Source of the DNA: UBA11612 sp964475755
Lineage (GTDB): Bacteria; Pseudomonadota; Alphaproteobacteria; Rhodospirillales; Rhodospirillaceae
DNA: 64,000 nucleotides
NCBI GenBank assembly: GCA_964475755.1
Contig: CAYYXR010000011.1
Location: 4,026-68,025, forward strand
Direction: 5' to 3'
Positions 54,503 through 63,341 of this stretch are shown here, in pieces (position 1 is the stretch's first letter; every line of letters begins with the position of its first letter). Made by a program: the position numbers and the translations under genes. The notes under the pieces are model-generated. The model saw only the letters and a list, made by a program, of their open reading frames with translations, was not told the origin of the DNA and did no database searches.

Positions 54503-55216
54503 ATGGCGAAATCTTCGAAAATTCTTGTCATCGAAGACGATGTTTTCATTCAACAATTGCTCGGCCATGTGCTGGGCAGTGCTGGGTACGACATTTCATT
54601 GGCCTCAAATGCTGCCCAGGGACTGTCCCTCTTTTCCTCAGTCCCCTACGACCTTGTGACGCTCGATTTGAACCTTCCCGATGAAGACGGATTGACCGTT
54701 GCTCGGCAGATTCGAACAAAATCGAGGGTGCCGATCTTCGTCCTCAGCGGGCGGGATGAGCGGACAAGCCGTCTCAGCGCGTTTGAAATTGGAGTCAATG
54801 ACTACCTTGTGAAGCCGGTTGATCCGCAAGAGATCGTGCTCCGGGTTCGGAATCTCTTGGAGCGCGAAACCGCGCCCGGTGTCGTGGAGACGCAGACAAA
54901 CACGTTTCGATTTGACGGATGGTCTCTGGACCCGTCTGCACGTACGCTAAGCAATCCGGACGGTGAGGATGTTCATTTAACCAAGGCCGAGTTTGACTTG
55001 ATGGCGGCTTTTGTCATGGCACCCAATCGCGTGCTGGAGCGCGCTAGCCTTTTGGACGCCATCGGGCGGCTCGACCAACCCGAGACCGATCGCACCATTG
55101 ATGTGTTAATTAGCCGCCTGCGAATCAAAATCGAAACAAATCTCAAAAAGCCCGTGTACATCACTACTGTATTTGGCATCGGCTACAGGCTCGCCGTGAC
55201 GGTCGAGCGCACTTAG
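54503..55216 (+). CDS. OmpR/PhoB-family response regulator
   Basis: Two-component regulator with a receiver domain (about residues 7-120) and a winged-helix DNA-binding domain (about 140-230). The phosphorylation Asp lies in TLDLNLPDEDG. The conserved Lys is in DYLVKPV. The effector part contains LTKAEFDLMAAFVMAPNRVL and ends TVFGIGYRLAV. No histidine kinase is adjacent. The ATG at 54503 fits the usual domain start; a frame from 54416 would add 29 residues. The gene is divergent from the pilus operon and could control it, which is inference. Confidence 0.9.
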   Translation: MAKSSKILVIEDDVFIQQLLGHVLGSAGYDISLASNAAQGLSLFSSVPYDLVTLDLNLPDEDGLTVARQIRTKSRVPIFVLSGRDERTSRLSAFEIGVNDYLVKPVDPQEIVLRVRNLLERETAPGVVETQTNTFRFDGWSLDPSARTLSNPDGEDVHLTKAEFDLMAAFVMAPNRVLERASLLDAIGRLDQPETDRTIDVLISRLRIKIETNLKKPVYITTVFGIGYRLAVTVERT

Positions 55217-55493
55217 TGGCCTGGTGTGAAATTGGGGTAATCACGTCGCTTCGTAAAACACGCTAAATTCATTTCAACGAGCAATGAAAAACTGAATTAC
55301 CGGTCCAGGCATCTACTTCCCAGATTCCTGCATTGGTGAGTGATATAGCGCTTTTTATAACCCTGCATGATTTTGGGCGCAGCCCGATAGGAACGAGCAG
55401 CAATGTGTTGTTAGATCATGATAGCGGTATCGCTTAGCGAAATACGCATCTCAGGGCCAAAGGCCGCCCTTGCAGGTGCACTCGCCGCACACG
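55217..55493. other. Non-coding stretch after the response regulator
   Basis: No gene, hairpin terminator or clear promoter is visible in these ~280 bases. The region before the tRNA on the plus strand is filled by the tRNA terminator alone. Confidence 0.4.
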
Positions 55494-55519
55494 AAAAAGG
55501 CACTCCAAATGGAGTGCCC
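55494..55519 (-). terminator. Intrinsic terminator after tRNA-Val
   Basis: On the minus strand a perfect hairpin GGCACTCC-ATTT-GGAGTGCC is followed by a run of five T. It lies 16 bases after the tRNA 3' end. Confidence 0.85.
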
Positions 55520-55534
55520 AGTTTTGTTCGGGAG

Positions 55535-55609
55535 TGGTGGACGGTACAGGGATCGAACCTGTGGCCCCCGCCATGTCAAGGCGATGCTCTACCGCTGAGC
55601 TAACCGTCC
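55535..55609 (-). tRNA. tRNA-Val (anticodon GAC)
   Basis: The minus strand folds into a standard cloverleaf of 75 bases with an encoded 3' CCA. The acceptor stem is GGACGGT paired with ACCGTCC, discriminator A. The T-arm contains GGTTCGATCCC. The anticodon loop TTGACAT carries GAC, which reads the valine codons GUC and GUU. The D-arm is TAGCTCAGCGGTAGAGC. Confidence 0.96.
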
Positions 55610-55833
55610 GGCCAAAAAGCGCATCCAATTGGAAACGCCCGCCAAGAAGGGAATCTTCGTGGCCGAGGCGGTTGTTTATCGATTTGGCCCGGCCTTGGCA
55701 AGTGGAGTGTCCTGGTATCAGTGGCCAAATATGGGGGCCTGCCTGCGTATCGAGCCTAGTTGCACTGATTGCGCAGCGCATTAAAATCGGCGGTCTGCAA
55801 CTCGTGAATATTGCTGGAAAATCGATTAAAAGC

Positions 55834-56757
55834 ATGCCGAGCCCCCATTTAAATACCCGCCTTGGCGCGCATGCCCAGTCGCCGCTGGAAATTCTCGATC
55901 CCCAAGTTTTAAGCACCCCGCTTGTTTTCGCCTCTCCGCATTCGGGGTCTCAATACCCGGAGCAATTTGTCCTGGAATCTTTGCTGGACGTCGATACGCT
56001 CCGAAAGTCGGAGGACTGTTACGTTGACGAATTGTTCGCCGGCGCGACCAATGTCGGCGCCCCCCTGATCAGAGCTCTTTATCCGCGCGCCTATCTGGAC
56101 GTAAATCGGGAGCCATATGAACTCGACCCCACAATGTTCGAAGACGAGTTACCTGACTACACAAATGCCACATCTGCAAGAGTGGCGGCAGGGTTAGGAA
56201 CGATCGCCCGCATTGTTTCAACGCGCCGCGAAATATATCGCAAAAAACTAAGATTTGAGGAAGCAGAGCGGCGCATCAATAGTGTCTACCGCCCCTACCA
56301 CGCTGCACTGAAGGGACTGCTCCATAGGGCAAGTAACCGGTTTGGATACTGCGTGCTGGTGGATTGCCACTCGATGCCTTCAACGGGCCTTCCGTTGAAC
56401 ATTGGATCACAATCCAGGTGTATCGATTTTGTTCTCGGAGATAGGACGGGTTTGTCGTGCTCCGCGCAACTGACCGATGCTGTGGATTCGTTTCTAACAA
56501 GCAAAGGATACCGGGTGATTCGCAACAACCCATATGCGGGTGGGTTCACAACGCAGCATTATGGCGATCCAGCCAACGGTACCCATGCAATTCAGATAGA
56601 GATAAACCGCAACATCTACATGGATGAGGTTACCCTACAGCGCAAACCGAGTTTTCGACAACTGCAGAGCGATATGCACGCATTGATATCGCATGTGGCG
56701 TCCTTCGCGGCGCGTCATTGGAGCGAGCTGCAATATCAAAGGCAGAGTGCCGAGTGA
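55834..56757 (+). CDS. N-formylglutamate amidohydrolase
   Basis: Hydrolyses N-formylglutamate to formate and glutamate, as in some histidine-degradation routes, or acts on related N-formyl amino acids. The N-terminal VFASPHSGSQYPEQF and the YVDELFAGATNVGAPLI block, then VDCHSMPSTG and HYGDPANGTHAIQIEINRN, match the FGase family with its zinc-binding His and Asp residues. No other hut genes are present. The ATG at 55834 begins just before the conserved part. An alternative GTG lies at 55804. A longer frame runs back over the tRNA and is not the gene. Confidence 0.86.
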   Translation: MPSPHLNTRLGAHAQSPLEILDPQVLSTPLVFASPHSGSQYPEQFVLESLLDVDTLRKSEDCYVDELFAGATNVGAPLIRALYPRAYLDVNREPYELDPTMFEDELPDYTNATSARVAAGLGTIARIVSTRREIYRKKLRFEEAERRINSVYRPYHAALKGLLHRASNRFGYCVLVDCHSMPSTGLPLNIGSQSRCIDFVLGDRTGLSCSAQLTDAVDSFLTSKGYRVIRNNPYAGGFTTQHYGDPANGTHAIQIEINRNIYMDEVTLQRKPSFRQLQSDMHALISHVASFAARHWSELQYQRQSAE

Positions 56758-56810
56758 CCGGCATTCGATAGCATTACCTTTTGCTTTATCGCGCTTTGGT
56801 TGAAATTAAA

Positions 56811-56839
56811 TTGGACAAGCACGCCTATCCAACTATAGT
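56811..56839 (+). promoter_or_regulatory. Sigma-70 promoter of the unknown gene near 57 kb
   Basis: TTGGAC (56811-56816) and TATAGT (56834-56839) lie 17 bases apart, a good match. The transcript would start near 56846 and carry a leader of over 150 bases. In that leader a 32-codon frame (56849-56947) ends in tandem in-frame stops TGA TAA, and a strong GGGAG site occurs at 56991. Confidence 0.6.
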
Positions 56840-57106
56840 GCATTGAGAATGTTACATTTGGGGGGAGTGAGCGGACTGGCTTACCAGCCTACCTCTCTAC
56901 CATTTAATTGGTTTACAGCCGCTCTTCCGGCGGCGTCTTGTGTTTGATAACGGATAGAAATAGTTGAAATCGGAACACTTACTCTGTTTCGGGAGAAATC
57001 GATTGTCCATCGTTTTCAGGAACTGACTGACGACGATGACGACGCCGAGGATGATGCCGTTCTAACCCTGCGCTCCAACCGCGTTACGATTCCCGTAAAA
57101 ACCCAA

Positions 57107-57826
57107 ATGAGTACGATTACCATTGTTGTCAGGGGACAAAATATTCCTTCGACAATGCGCATGACGTCTGTTGTCGTCGATGAAATCCGGCGTGATCCAA
57201 ACGTCCTGCACGAGCCCGATGGATTCGATTGGGATAGCAATTGGCGGCGTAAGGTTTCCAAATACGAGGCTGATTACAATCAGGAGAATTGGATTGCCGT
57301 TTATGTCGCGGGGATGTTGGCTTATGCCAGCCGCGATGATGAGAATATGGAAGCATTGACGGAAGTTGAGTCTCTGGCCGACGGCCAGGATGTAACCGAG
57401 GCCACCGTCTCTGAGGCAGCAAGTAACGTTCTTGGAGCCCTGGAAGACATCGCTGTCGAGCACGATAGCCAGACGGCTTTCGTCTTTACGCCCTTCCCCG
57501 CATATCATCGCGCGGCGATTTTGGAGTGCCGCGATCGTAGAACAGGTTCTTTTGCCGTTGCGGTATATCACCCCATGCCGACGAAACCTGTACGGCTATC
57601 TCATTTTATAAGTTTTTGTGCGGACATGACTGAAGCGTTGACGCACAAGTCGTTTTTAGATCGCGTACAGGAAATGGTCGCCGACAATTCCATCAAGAAT
57701 TCGTCGATCACTCCGTCATTTGTTCAGGCGACACGTAACTGCCGCCGCGATCTGATTCATACGATTGAAAACTTCGAAAAAGCGAACAAAGTCGTGTACC
57801 GGCCGGAAAGACCCAAGTTTACGTAA
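57107..57826 (+). CDS. Uncharacterised protein
   Basis: A protein of at least 239 residues, mixed alpha/beta, with no signal or membrane segment and no motif I recognise. Segments of note are EPDGFDWDSNWRRKVSKYEA, NQENWIAVYVAGMLAYASRD, and AFVFTPFPAYHRAAILECRD. The ATG at 57107 lacks a ribosome site. The same frame stays open upstream to 56951. At 57002 an ATT codon sits exactly six bases after GGGAG and would add an acidic N-terminus (QELTDDDDDAEDDAV). The start is therefore unsettled. It precedes the converging HIG1 gene by 23 bases. Confidence 0.65.
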   Translation: MSTITIVVRGQNIPSTMRMTSVVVDEIRRDPNVLHEPDGFDWDSNWRRKVSKYEADYNQENWIAVYVAGMLAYASRDDENMEALTEVESLADGQDVTEATVSEAASNVLGALEDIAVEHDSQTAFVFTPFPAYHRAAILECRDRRTGSFAVAVYHPMPTKPVRLSHFISFCADMTEALTHKSFLDRVQEMVADNSIKNSSITPSFVQATRNCRRDLIHTIENFEKANKVVYRPERPKFT

Positions 57827-57848
57827 AGCTCAGAAGCAAACCGGACTT

Positions 57849-58052
57849 CTAGATTCCAAATTTTTTGTACAAGACCAGCGCAAGAAGGGTGAGTACGGCG
57901 AACGCCTGCGTTGCGACTCGCAAACGCATTAATTTATTTGCGTATTTACGATTGAATTCACCACCAGCGACAAAGCTCACCAACCCGGTCGCTAGGACAA
58001 TAAACACCGCAACCATGGCGGCAATCAGCAGAATGTTCAGGGCCAGTTCCAT
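57849..58052 (-). CDS. HIG1-domain twin-transmembrane protein
   Basis: A 67-residue inner-membrane protein with two helices (about residues 8-28 and 46-64). The connecting motif GGEFNRKYANKLMRLRVATQ is the HIG1 signature. HIG1 proteins associate with cytochrome c oxidase in mitochondria and are common in alphaproteobacteria as short twin-membrane proteins. The bacterial role is not well known. Confidence 0.88.
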   Translation of the reverse strand: MELALNILLIAAMVAVFIVLATGLVSFVAGGEFNRKYANKLMRLRVATQAFAVLTLLALVLYKKFGI

Positions 58053-58210
58053 AGCGCATCCAGTGCACGGAAAATTAATAAGATCAGATAGCTATGTTCT
58101 CTACGCCGCTATCGGATTTGGCGCAAGAAACTCTTCCTAAACTGTCGGTGATTGTGGGTCTCGCTGAGGGGGTTTATTGTATCCGCCACAATGGCTATTC
58201 GGGGGCACAC

Positions 58211-58591
58211 GTGCAAGGCAGGGTTTTGGTCGTCGACGATAATGTGATGGTTCGCGAATCTTATACCGAACTTTTACGCGGTCGCGGATACGAAGTTGAA
58301 CAGGCTGGAGACGGCGAACAGGCCTTGGCCGTCATGCGTTCTAAACAGATGGATTTGGCTATCGTTGACGTCATGATGCCAAGTATGGGCGGCCTGGAAC
58401 TCCGCCAACGCCTCGACGAAAGCAGCCCGAAGGTTGCAACGATATTGGTAACTGGACAGCCGGCACGGGTTGAAGAATTAGTCTAAGATGACCCAGATTT
58501 TGTGTCTGGAAAAATCTCCATTCTTTATAAGCCGGTTCACCCGGTTAAGCTTCTGGCCGAAGTGGATAAGCACCTCCAACCTGCGCCTTAA
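58211..58591 (+). pseudogene. Response-regulator receiver domain interrupted by an in-frame TAA
   Basis: A CheY-like receiver: RVLVVDDNVMVRESYTELL, phosphorylation Asp in AIVDVMMPSMGG, and LVTGQPA. The frame hits TAA at 58484-58486 just after helix 4. The same frame then continues DDPDFVSGKISILYKPVHPV, KLLAEVDKHLQ to a second stop at 58591. That downstream piece is the normal beta5-helix5 end with the conserved Lys-Pro (YKPV). One substitution at the stop (for example CAA or GAA) would restore a complete ~126-residue domain. I take GTG 58211 as start, with GGGGG before it; an ATG at 58094 is possible. The end converges on sufA with one base between. Confidence 0.8.
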
Positions 58592-58592
58592 A

Positions 58593-58976
58593 CTAAATTG
58601 AGAAACTTTCACCGCAGCCGCAGCGGCTCTTTTCGTTGGGATTGTTAAAAACAAACCCGCTTTCCAACTTGCTTACTCTGTAATCCAACTCGCTGCCGAG
58701 CAAGAACATCACAGCTTTCGGGTCAACAAACACCTTTGCCCCGTTGTGTTCGACCACATCCTCGAATTTCTTGGGTTCCTCAGCGTACTCGACAACGTAA
58801 GACATTCCCGAGCAGCCGGTACTGGCGATACCTACGCGGATGCCAAGAACAGGCTTCTCTGCCTTAGCAACGATGTCCTTAATCCGCTGCGCTGCGGCAT
58901 CCGAAATTTTAATCGGCGGCGGTGGTGCGGCGCGATTTTCCGTGTTCCCTGCCGAAGGTTGTCCGATTGTACTCAT
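58593..58976 (-). CDS. sufA: A-type iron-sulfur carrier (SufA/IscA-like)
   Basis: Carries Fe-S clusters from the SufBCD scaffold to client proteins. The protein of ~127 residues has the three conserved Cys of the HesB/IscA fold: STGCSGMSYVVEY and the final SRCGCGESF. The first 25 residues are an Ala/Pro-rich extension. The ATG at 58976 was chosen over a GTG one codon upstream, with GAGG at suitable distance. It is the last gene of the leftward suf cluster. Confidence 0.92.
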   Translation of the reverse strand: MSTIGQPSAGNTENRAAPPPPIKISDAAAQRIKDIVAKAEKPVLGIRVGIASTGCSGMSYVVEYAEEPKKFEDVVEHNGAKVFVDPKAVMFLLGSELDYRVSKLESGFVFNNPNEKSRCGCGESFSI

Positions 58977-59025
58977 CACCTAGCCTCTAATTCCTAAATT
59001 ACATATAGGTGTGTTTGCGATCTTT

Positions 59026-59424
59026 TCAAAACATATCCAGGGCGACCTTGGCCACCTCCGACATGTTTGCGGGCGTCCATGGAGGATCCCAGGTAATCGT
59101 CACTGCAACTTCGCCAACACCTGCCAAATTCGCCGCAGCATCTGCAACTTCTTGAGGCAGCGTACCCGCAACCGGGCATGCCGGCGCGGTGAGTGTCATA
59201 GTGATCTTCACATCGCCGGAGTCGGCGACGGCGAGGTCGTAGATCAAACCCAAATCGTAAATGTTCACCGGAATTTCGGGATCATAGACCGTACGCAATG
59301 CTTCCACGACCTCATCTTCCGTCGATACGGGGACGCTTGGATCACGGGGCGCGCCAGAACGAATAACATCGCCTTCTTGCGGCGCGTCTTCGTCGCCCGC
59401 AGGCATGGAGTACGGCGGCATCAT
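59026..59424 (-). CDS. sufT: SUF system protein SufT (DUF59/MIP18 family)
   Basis: A 132-residue DUF59-family protein that helps Fe-S cluster maturation, like its eukaryotic relative MIP18. The motif TVYDPEIPVNIYDLGLIYDL and TLTAPACPVAGTLPQEVADA with the conserved Cys, then WDPPWTPANMSE, match SufT. It lies inside the suf cluster between sufU and sufA, as in many alphaproteobacteria. Confidence 0.9.
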   Translation of the reverse strand: MMPPYSMPAGDEDAPQEGDVIRSGAPRDPSVPVSTEDEVVEALRTVYDPEIPVNIYDLGLIYDLAVADSGDVKITMTLTAPACPVAGTLPQEVADAAANLAGVGEVAVTITWDPPWTPANMSEVAKVALDMF

Positions 59425-59473
59425 TGATCAAAGTTCCTATCGTTATTCATCACACATACATCCAATTCCAAGT

Positions 59474-59974
59474 TCACTTTTCTGTGGTCGCTTTGTCTTT
59501 ACCTTCGAGACATGATTTCAACGCATGCCAGGGCAATGTCGCGCATTTCACACGCACCGGAAATTGACGCACCCCTGATAGCGACGCCAATTTATCGACG
59601 CTATCTGCCATCTCCGCGGGAAGCCTGCTCTTCACGCCATCTACCTCGGCCTTACCTGTGCACAATTCGTGCACGGCAGCGGTTAACGCTTGAACATCTT
59701 CGGTAGTCTTTCCTCTCAACGCCTCAGTCATCATAGACGCGGAGGCGATGCTAATGGCGCACCCCTTGCCTTCGAACGCTAAGTCCTCTATCGCACCATC
59801 CTCGCCAACCCGCGCTGTAACCGTGAGACGGTCGCCGCACATTGGATTGTTGCCTTGCGCCTTGCACGTGTGGTGCTCAACGACACGGAAATTCCGCGGA
59901 CTCTTACCGTGGTCGAGGATGATTTCTTGATATAGGGAACGCAAGTCGTCTGAGATTGGTGCAGCGACATTCAC
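59474..59974 (-). CDS. sufU: Iron-sulfur cluster assembly protein SufU (IscU-like)
   Basis: SufU is an IscU-like protein that accepts sulfur from SufS and may hold zinc. The ~166-residue protein has the three conserved Cys in GNNPMCGDRL, EGKGCAISIASASMMTEALR and RVKCATLPWHALKSC. The start is GTG at 59974, in a GTGA overlap with the sufS stop, with AGGAGG upstream. A longer frame to 60103 lies within sufS and is not needed. Confidence 0.92.
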   Translation of the reverse strand: MNVAAPISDDLRSLYQEIILDHGKSPRNFRVVEHHTCKAQGNNPMCGDRLTVTARVGEDGAIEDLAFEGKGCAISIASASMMTEALRGKTTEDVQALTAAVHELCTGKAEVDGVKSRLPAEMADSVDKLASLSGVRQFPVRVKCATLPWHALKSCLEGKDKATTEK

Positions 59975-61221
59975 AGCAGCACCTCCTGCGCGCGATGTAG
60001 CGCAGCAATCAACGCATCCACATCTTCTTTTGTATTGTAAAGGCCGAAGGAGGCCCGTGTTGTTGCAGTGACCCCCAGCGCTTCCATAAGCGGCTGCGCA
60101 CAATGATGACCTGCCCTAACGGCAACCCCGGAGCGGTCGAGAACCGTAGCCAAATCATGAGGATGCGCGCCGTCCATCACGAACGACTGGACCGCGGCTT
60201 TACCCGGCGCCGTTCCTATCAGTTTTACGCCGGGCACCTGTGAAAGGTGCGTCATGGCATAGCGCAATAGCCCATCTTCGTGGGCCGCGACAGCAACACG
60301 GTCCAATCCGTTTAAATAATCGATCGCCGCGCCCAACCCGATCGCTTGCACAATCGGCGGCGTGCCCGCTTCGAATTTGGCTGGTGGTTCAGCCCAGGTT
60401 GATTTTTCGAATGTCACGGTTTCAATCATATCGCCGCCGCCCTGATACGGCGGCATGGCGTCAAGCAACTCGGCCCGCGCCCACAGAACGCCTATTCCCG
60501 TGGGGCCGTAAAGTTTGTGACCGGAAAAGACATAGAAATCGCAATCGAGCGCCTGAACGTCCACATGCTGATGGACAACACCTTGGCAGCCATCCACGAG
60601 AATCTTGGCACCAACGTCGTGCGCCAACTCGGCAATCTCTTGCACCGGCAAGACGGTGCCAAGAACATTGGACACGTGTGCCACCGCCACCAACTTCGTT
60701 TTCGGTCCGATGGCGGCCGCGCAGCGCTCCAGAGGTATACTTCCGTCTTCGGCCACAGGCACGATCTTCAAAACACATCCCGTTGCATCGCGCAGCAACT
60801 GCCACGGGACGATATTGGAGTGGTGTTCAAGTTCCGTGAGAACGATTTCGTCGCCGGGTTTCAGATTCGCCCGTCCGTAGGTCACTGCCACTAAATTGAT
60901 GGCTTCGGTCGCGCCTTTGGTGAACACGATTTCATTGAGTGCCGGCGCATTAATAAAATCACGCACTTTCTCGCGTGCTGCTTCGTAATTGGTCGTCGCC
61001 GTTTCGCTCAAGTAATACGCACCGCGATGCACATTGGCGTATTCTTCGCCGTACGCACGCGTGATCGCGTCGATCACATGCTTGGGTTTTTGCGCAGAGG
61101 CCGCGCTGTCTAGGTAAACCAGAGGACGGCCATGCACCTTTCGCGCAAGGATTGGGAAGTCCGCGCGCACCGCCATTGGATCAAAACTTGTGGACATATT
61201 TGTCACGACCGGCGCGTTCAT
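59971..61221 (-). CDS. sufS: Cysteine desulfurase SufS
   Basis: PLP enzyme that takes sulfur from cysteine as a persulfide and passes it to SufU or SufE. The 416-residue protein shows the N-terminal FPILARKVHGRPLVYLDSAA, the Schiff-base Lys in FSGHKLYGPTGIG and the catalytic Cys in RAGHHCAQPLMEALG. The start ATG overlaps the sufD stop by four bases. Confidence 0.96.
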   Translation of the reverse strand: MNAPVVTNMSTSFDPMAVRADFPILARKVHGRPLVYLDSAASAQKPKHVIDAITRAYGEEYANVHRGAYYLSETATTNYEAAREKVRDFINAPALNEIVFTKGATEAINLVAVTYGRANLKPGDEIVLTELEHHSNIVPWQLLRDATGCVLKIVPVAEDGSIPLERCAAAIGPKTKLVAVAHVSNVLGTVLPVQEIAELAHDVGAKILVDGCQGVVHQHVDVQALDCDFYVFSGHKLYGPTGIGVLWARAELLDAMPPYQGGGDMIETVTFEKSTWAEPPAKFEAGTPPIVQAIGLGAAIDYLNGLDRVAVAAHEDGLLRYAMTHLSQVPGVKLIGTAPGKAAVQSFVMDGAHPHDLATVLDRSGVAVRAGHHCAQPLMEALGVTATTRASFGLYNTKEDVDALIAALHRAQEVLL

Positions 61222-62552
61222 TGCGAAGCACTCCTAATCTCACGGCGCCTCAGCCAACCACTGATGTCCGCCGCAAACAGCTCGCGCACGTTTTCATCTT
61301 CGATTTTCCCGACGGCATCCGCCAAAAAGCCTTCGACAAGAAGACTGCGTGCCGTGTCCGGATCGATTCCGCGGCTGGTTAGATAGAATAACTGCTCAGT
61401 GTCGATTTCACCGGTTGTCGCACCGTGAGCGCACTGCACATCGTCGGCATAGATCTCCAGTTCCGGCTTGCAATCCACTTGTGGGCCACGGGAAAGGAAC
61501 AGCGCCTTATGCAGCTGCCGCGCGTCGGTCTTTTGCGCATTGCGGGCAACCAGAATGCGGCCCTGGTACACACCGTGGGCTTTGTCATCCACGACACCCT
61601 TAAACACTTGGTCCGACGTGCATGCGGGCACGCTATGATCCATGAACGTCGTGAAATCGTGGTGGGATGACCCGGTCAGGGCATAGGCGCCGTTGACCTT
61701 GGCTTCGCCGCCCTCTTCCTTGAAGGCAACGTTAATCTCCTGCCGCACAAGGGCGCCGCCGAGGCTGAGGTGAAACCCATGATACGCGCCGCCACCCATA
61801 ACCTCCGCCGAGGTGGTAGAAATATGGAACGCTTCATTGTCTTCGGCGACGTTGACGTACCGCCGGACGGTCGCGTTCCTGCCCACCGCGATTTCCGCGA
61901 CCGGGTTTGAAAAATAGGGTTGTCCCGGCAATCCAACGTGGGATTCAACAATCGTTATGTTCGCGCCATCTTCGGCGTCGATCATAACGCGCGGATGAAA
62001 AGCGACCGGTTCCGCCCCAGCGGCACCGATAGAAACAATGTGAGTGGTCTTAGGCGCGGTAACGCCTGGCTTCACGTTAATCATCAAGCCGTCGGACATA
62101 TAGGCTGTGTTCAAGGCCACAAGCGGCGCATCTTTAGGAGATGCAAGCCGACCAATGACGCTTTGCGCGTCTTCGCCGGGTGCCGCCAGAACCGAGTGCA
62201 TGTCACGCACGCTCACACCGTCACCGAAATCACTATCGGACAGATCACCGCGGTAAACGCCGTTGACCAGCACCACCCGCGCCGCACCGGCAATGGACGG
62301 CACAGGGCGGGGCACTTCGGCGACATCCACATCATCGGCGGCTATGGCCGGTATGAAAGGTATCTTTGACAGACCGCGCAGAGGTGTGAAGCGCCAGACC
62401 TCTTCCCTCGGCCCTGGCAATCCGCCGCTCAGAGCCGAACGTGCGCCTTGCCGCAAGCCGTCGAGCCAGGCATGCGCGCCGCCCGGCAGCGCGCCGAGCC
62501 GGCTGGCGTAGCCGTCGCGGAAAGGATGTTCGAGGAGACCAGGTGCCTTCAT
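61218..62552 (-). CDS. sufD: Fe-S assembly protein SufD
   Basis: Subunit of the SufBC2D scaffold where clusters are first built. The ~444-residue beta-helix protein has the SufD C-terminal motif DDVQCAHGATTGEIDTEQLF and SRGIDPDTARSLLVEGFLAD. PREEVWRFTPLRGLSKIPF is the usual N-terminal segment. The start ATG at 62552 was chosen; a TTG at 62561 with GAGG upstream is also possible. It sits a few bases after sufC. Confidence 0.94.
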   Translation of the reverse strand: MKAPGLLEHPFRDGYASRLGALPGGAHAWLDGLRQGARSALSGGLPGPREEVWRFTPLRGLSKIPFIPAIAADDVDVAEVPRPVPSIAGAARVVLVNGVYRGDLSDSDFGDGVSVRDMHSVLAAPGEDAQSVIGRLASPKDAPLVALNTAYMSDGLMINVKPGVTAPKTTHIVSIGAAGAEPVAFHPRVMIDAEDGANITIVESHVGLPGQPYFSNPVAEIAVGRNATVRRYVNVAEDNEAFHISTTSAEVMGGGAYHGFHLSLGGALVRQEINVAFKEEGGEAKVNGAYALTGSSHHDFTTFMDHSVPACTSDQVFKGVVDDKAHGVYQGRILVARNAQKTDARQLHKALFLSRGPQVDCKPELEIYADDVQCAHGATTGEIDTEQLFYLTSRGIDPDTARSLLVEGFLADAVGKIEDENVRELFAADISGWLRRREIRSASQ

Positions 62553-62565
62553 CGCAATCAAAACC

Positions 62566-63321
62566 TCACGCGGCCGCGTCCAGATATTTGGCGTAGCCTT
62601 CGGCCTCGAGTTCCTCGGCCAGTTCCTTGCCGCCGCTTTTTACAATGCGCCCGCCGGCCAAGACATGAACGTGATCCGGCACGATGTAGTTCAACAGGCG
62701 CTGGTAGTGCGTGATCACCAAAAATGCCCGGTCAGGGCTGCGCAGCGCGTTCACTCCGTCGGAAACGATCTTCAAGGCGTCGATATCCAAACCAGAGTCC
62801 GTTTCATCCAAAATGGCGACACGGGGCTCCAGCAGAGTCATCTGCAAAACCTCGGCCCGCTTCTTCTCGCCACCAGAAAAACCGACGTTGAGCGCGCGCT
62901 TAATCATGTCGCTGGGCATATCCAGCGCCTTGGTTTTCGCCTTGACCAGCTTCAGGAATTCCATGGCGTCAATTTCCGGCTCGCCCTTTGCGCGCCGCTT
63001 GGCGTTGATCGCGGTCTTCAGGAATGCCGATGTGCTGACGCCGGGAATCTCCACCGGATACTGAAACGCGAGAAATATACCAGCTCGGGCGCGTTCGTCC
63101 GCGCTCATACCCAGGACGTTCTCGCCGTCGAGCAACACCTCGCCTTTGGTAATCTCGTATCCTTCGCGGCCAGCGATCACGTTCGACAGCGTACTCTTGC
63201 CCGTGCCGTTCGGCCCCATAATCGCGTGCACTTCGCCGGCGCCGAGTGAAAGGGTAATGCCTTTCAATATTTCCTTGCCGGCCACGGACGCATGCAGGTC
63301 TTTGATTTCAAGTAACGCCAT
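62566..63321 (-). CDS. sufC: Fe-S assembly ATPase SufC
   Basis: ABC-type ATPase of the SufBC2D complex. The 251-residue protein has the Walker A GPNGTGKSTLSN, the signature FSGGEKKRAEVLQM (SufC uses this in place of LSGGQ), Walker B VAILDETDSGLD and the His-switch VITHYQRLL. AAGGATCGTT precedes the ATG. Confidence 0.97.
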   Translation of the reverse strand: MALLEIKDLHASVAGKEILKGITLSLGAGEVHAIMGPNGTGKSTLSNVIAGREGYEITKGEVLLDGENVLGMSADERARAGIFLAFQYPVEIPGVSTSAFLKTAINAKRRAKGEPEIDAMEFLKLVKAKTKALDMPSDMIKRALNVGFSGGEKKRAEVLQMTLLEPRVAILDETDSGLDIDALKIVSDGVNALRSPDRAFLVITHYQRLLNYIVPDHVHVLAGGRIVKSGGKELAEELEAEGYAKYLDAAA

Positions 63322-63341
63322 AACGATCCTTCTGCGCGGGG

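Noticed and set aside
55534..55833. Upstream extension of the N-formylglutamate amidohydrolase frame
   Set aside because: It runs through the tRNA-Val gene on the other strand and its residues do not resemble the family. The conserved N-terminus starts after 55834.
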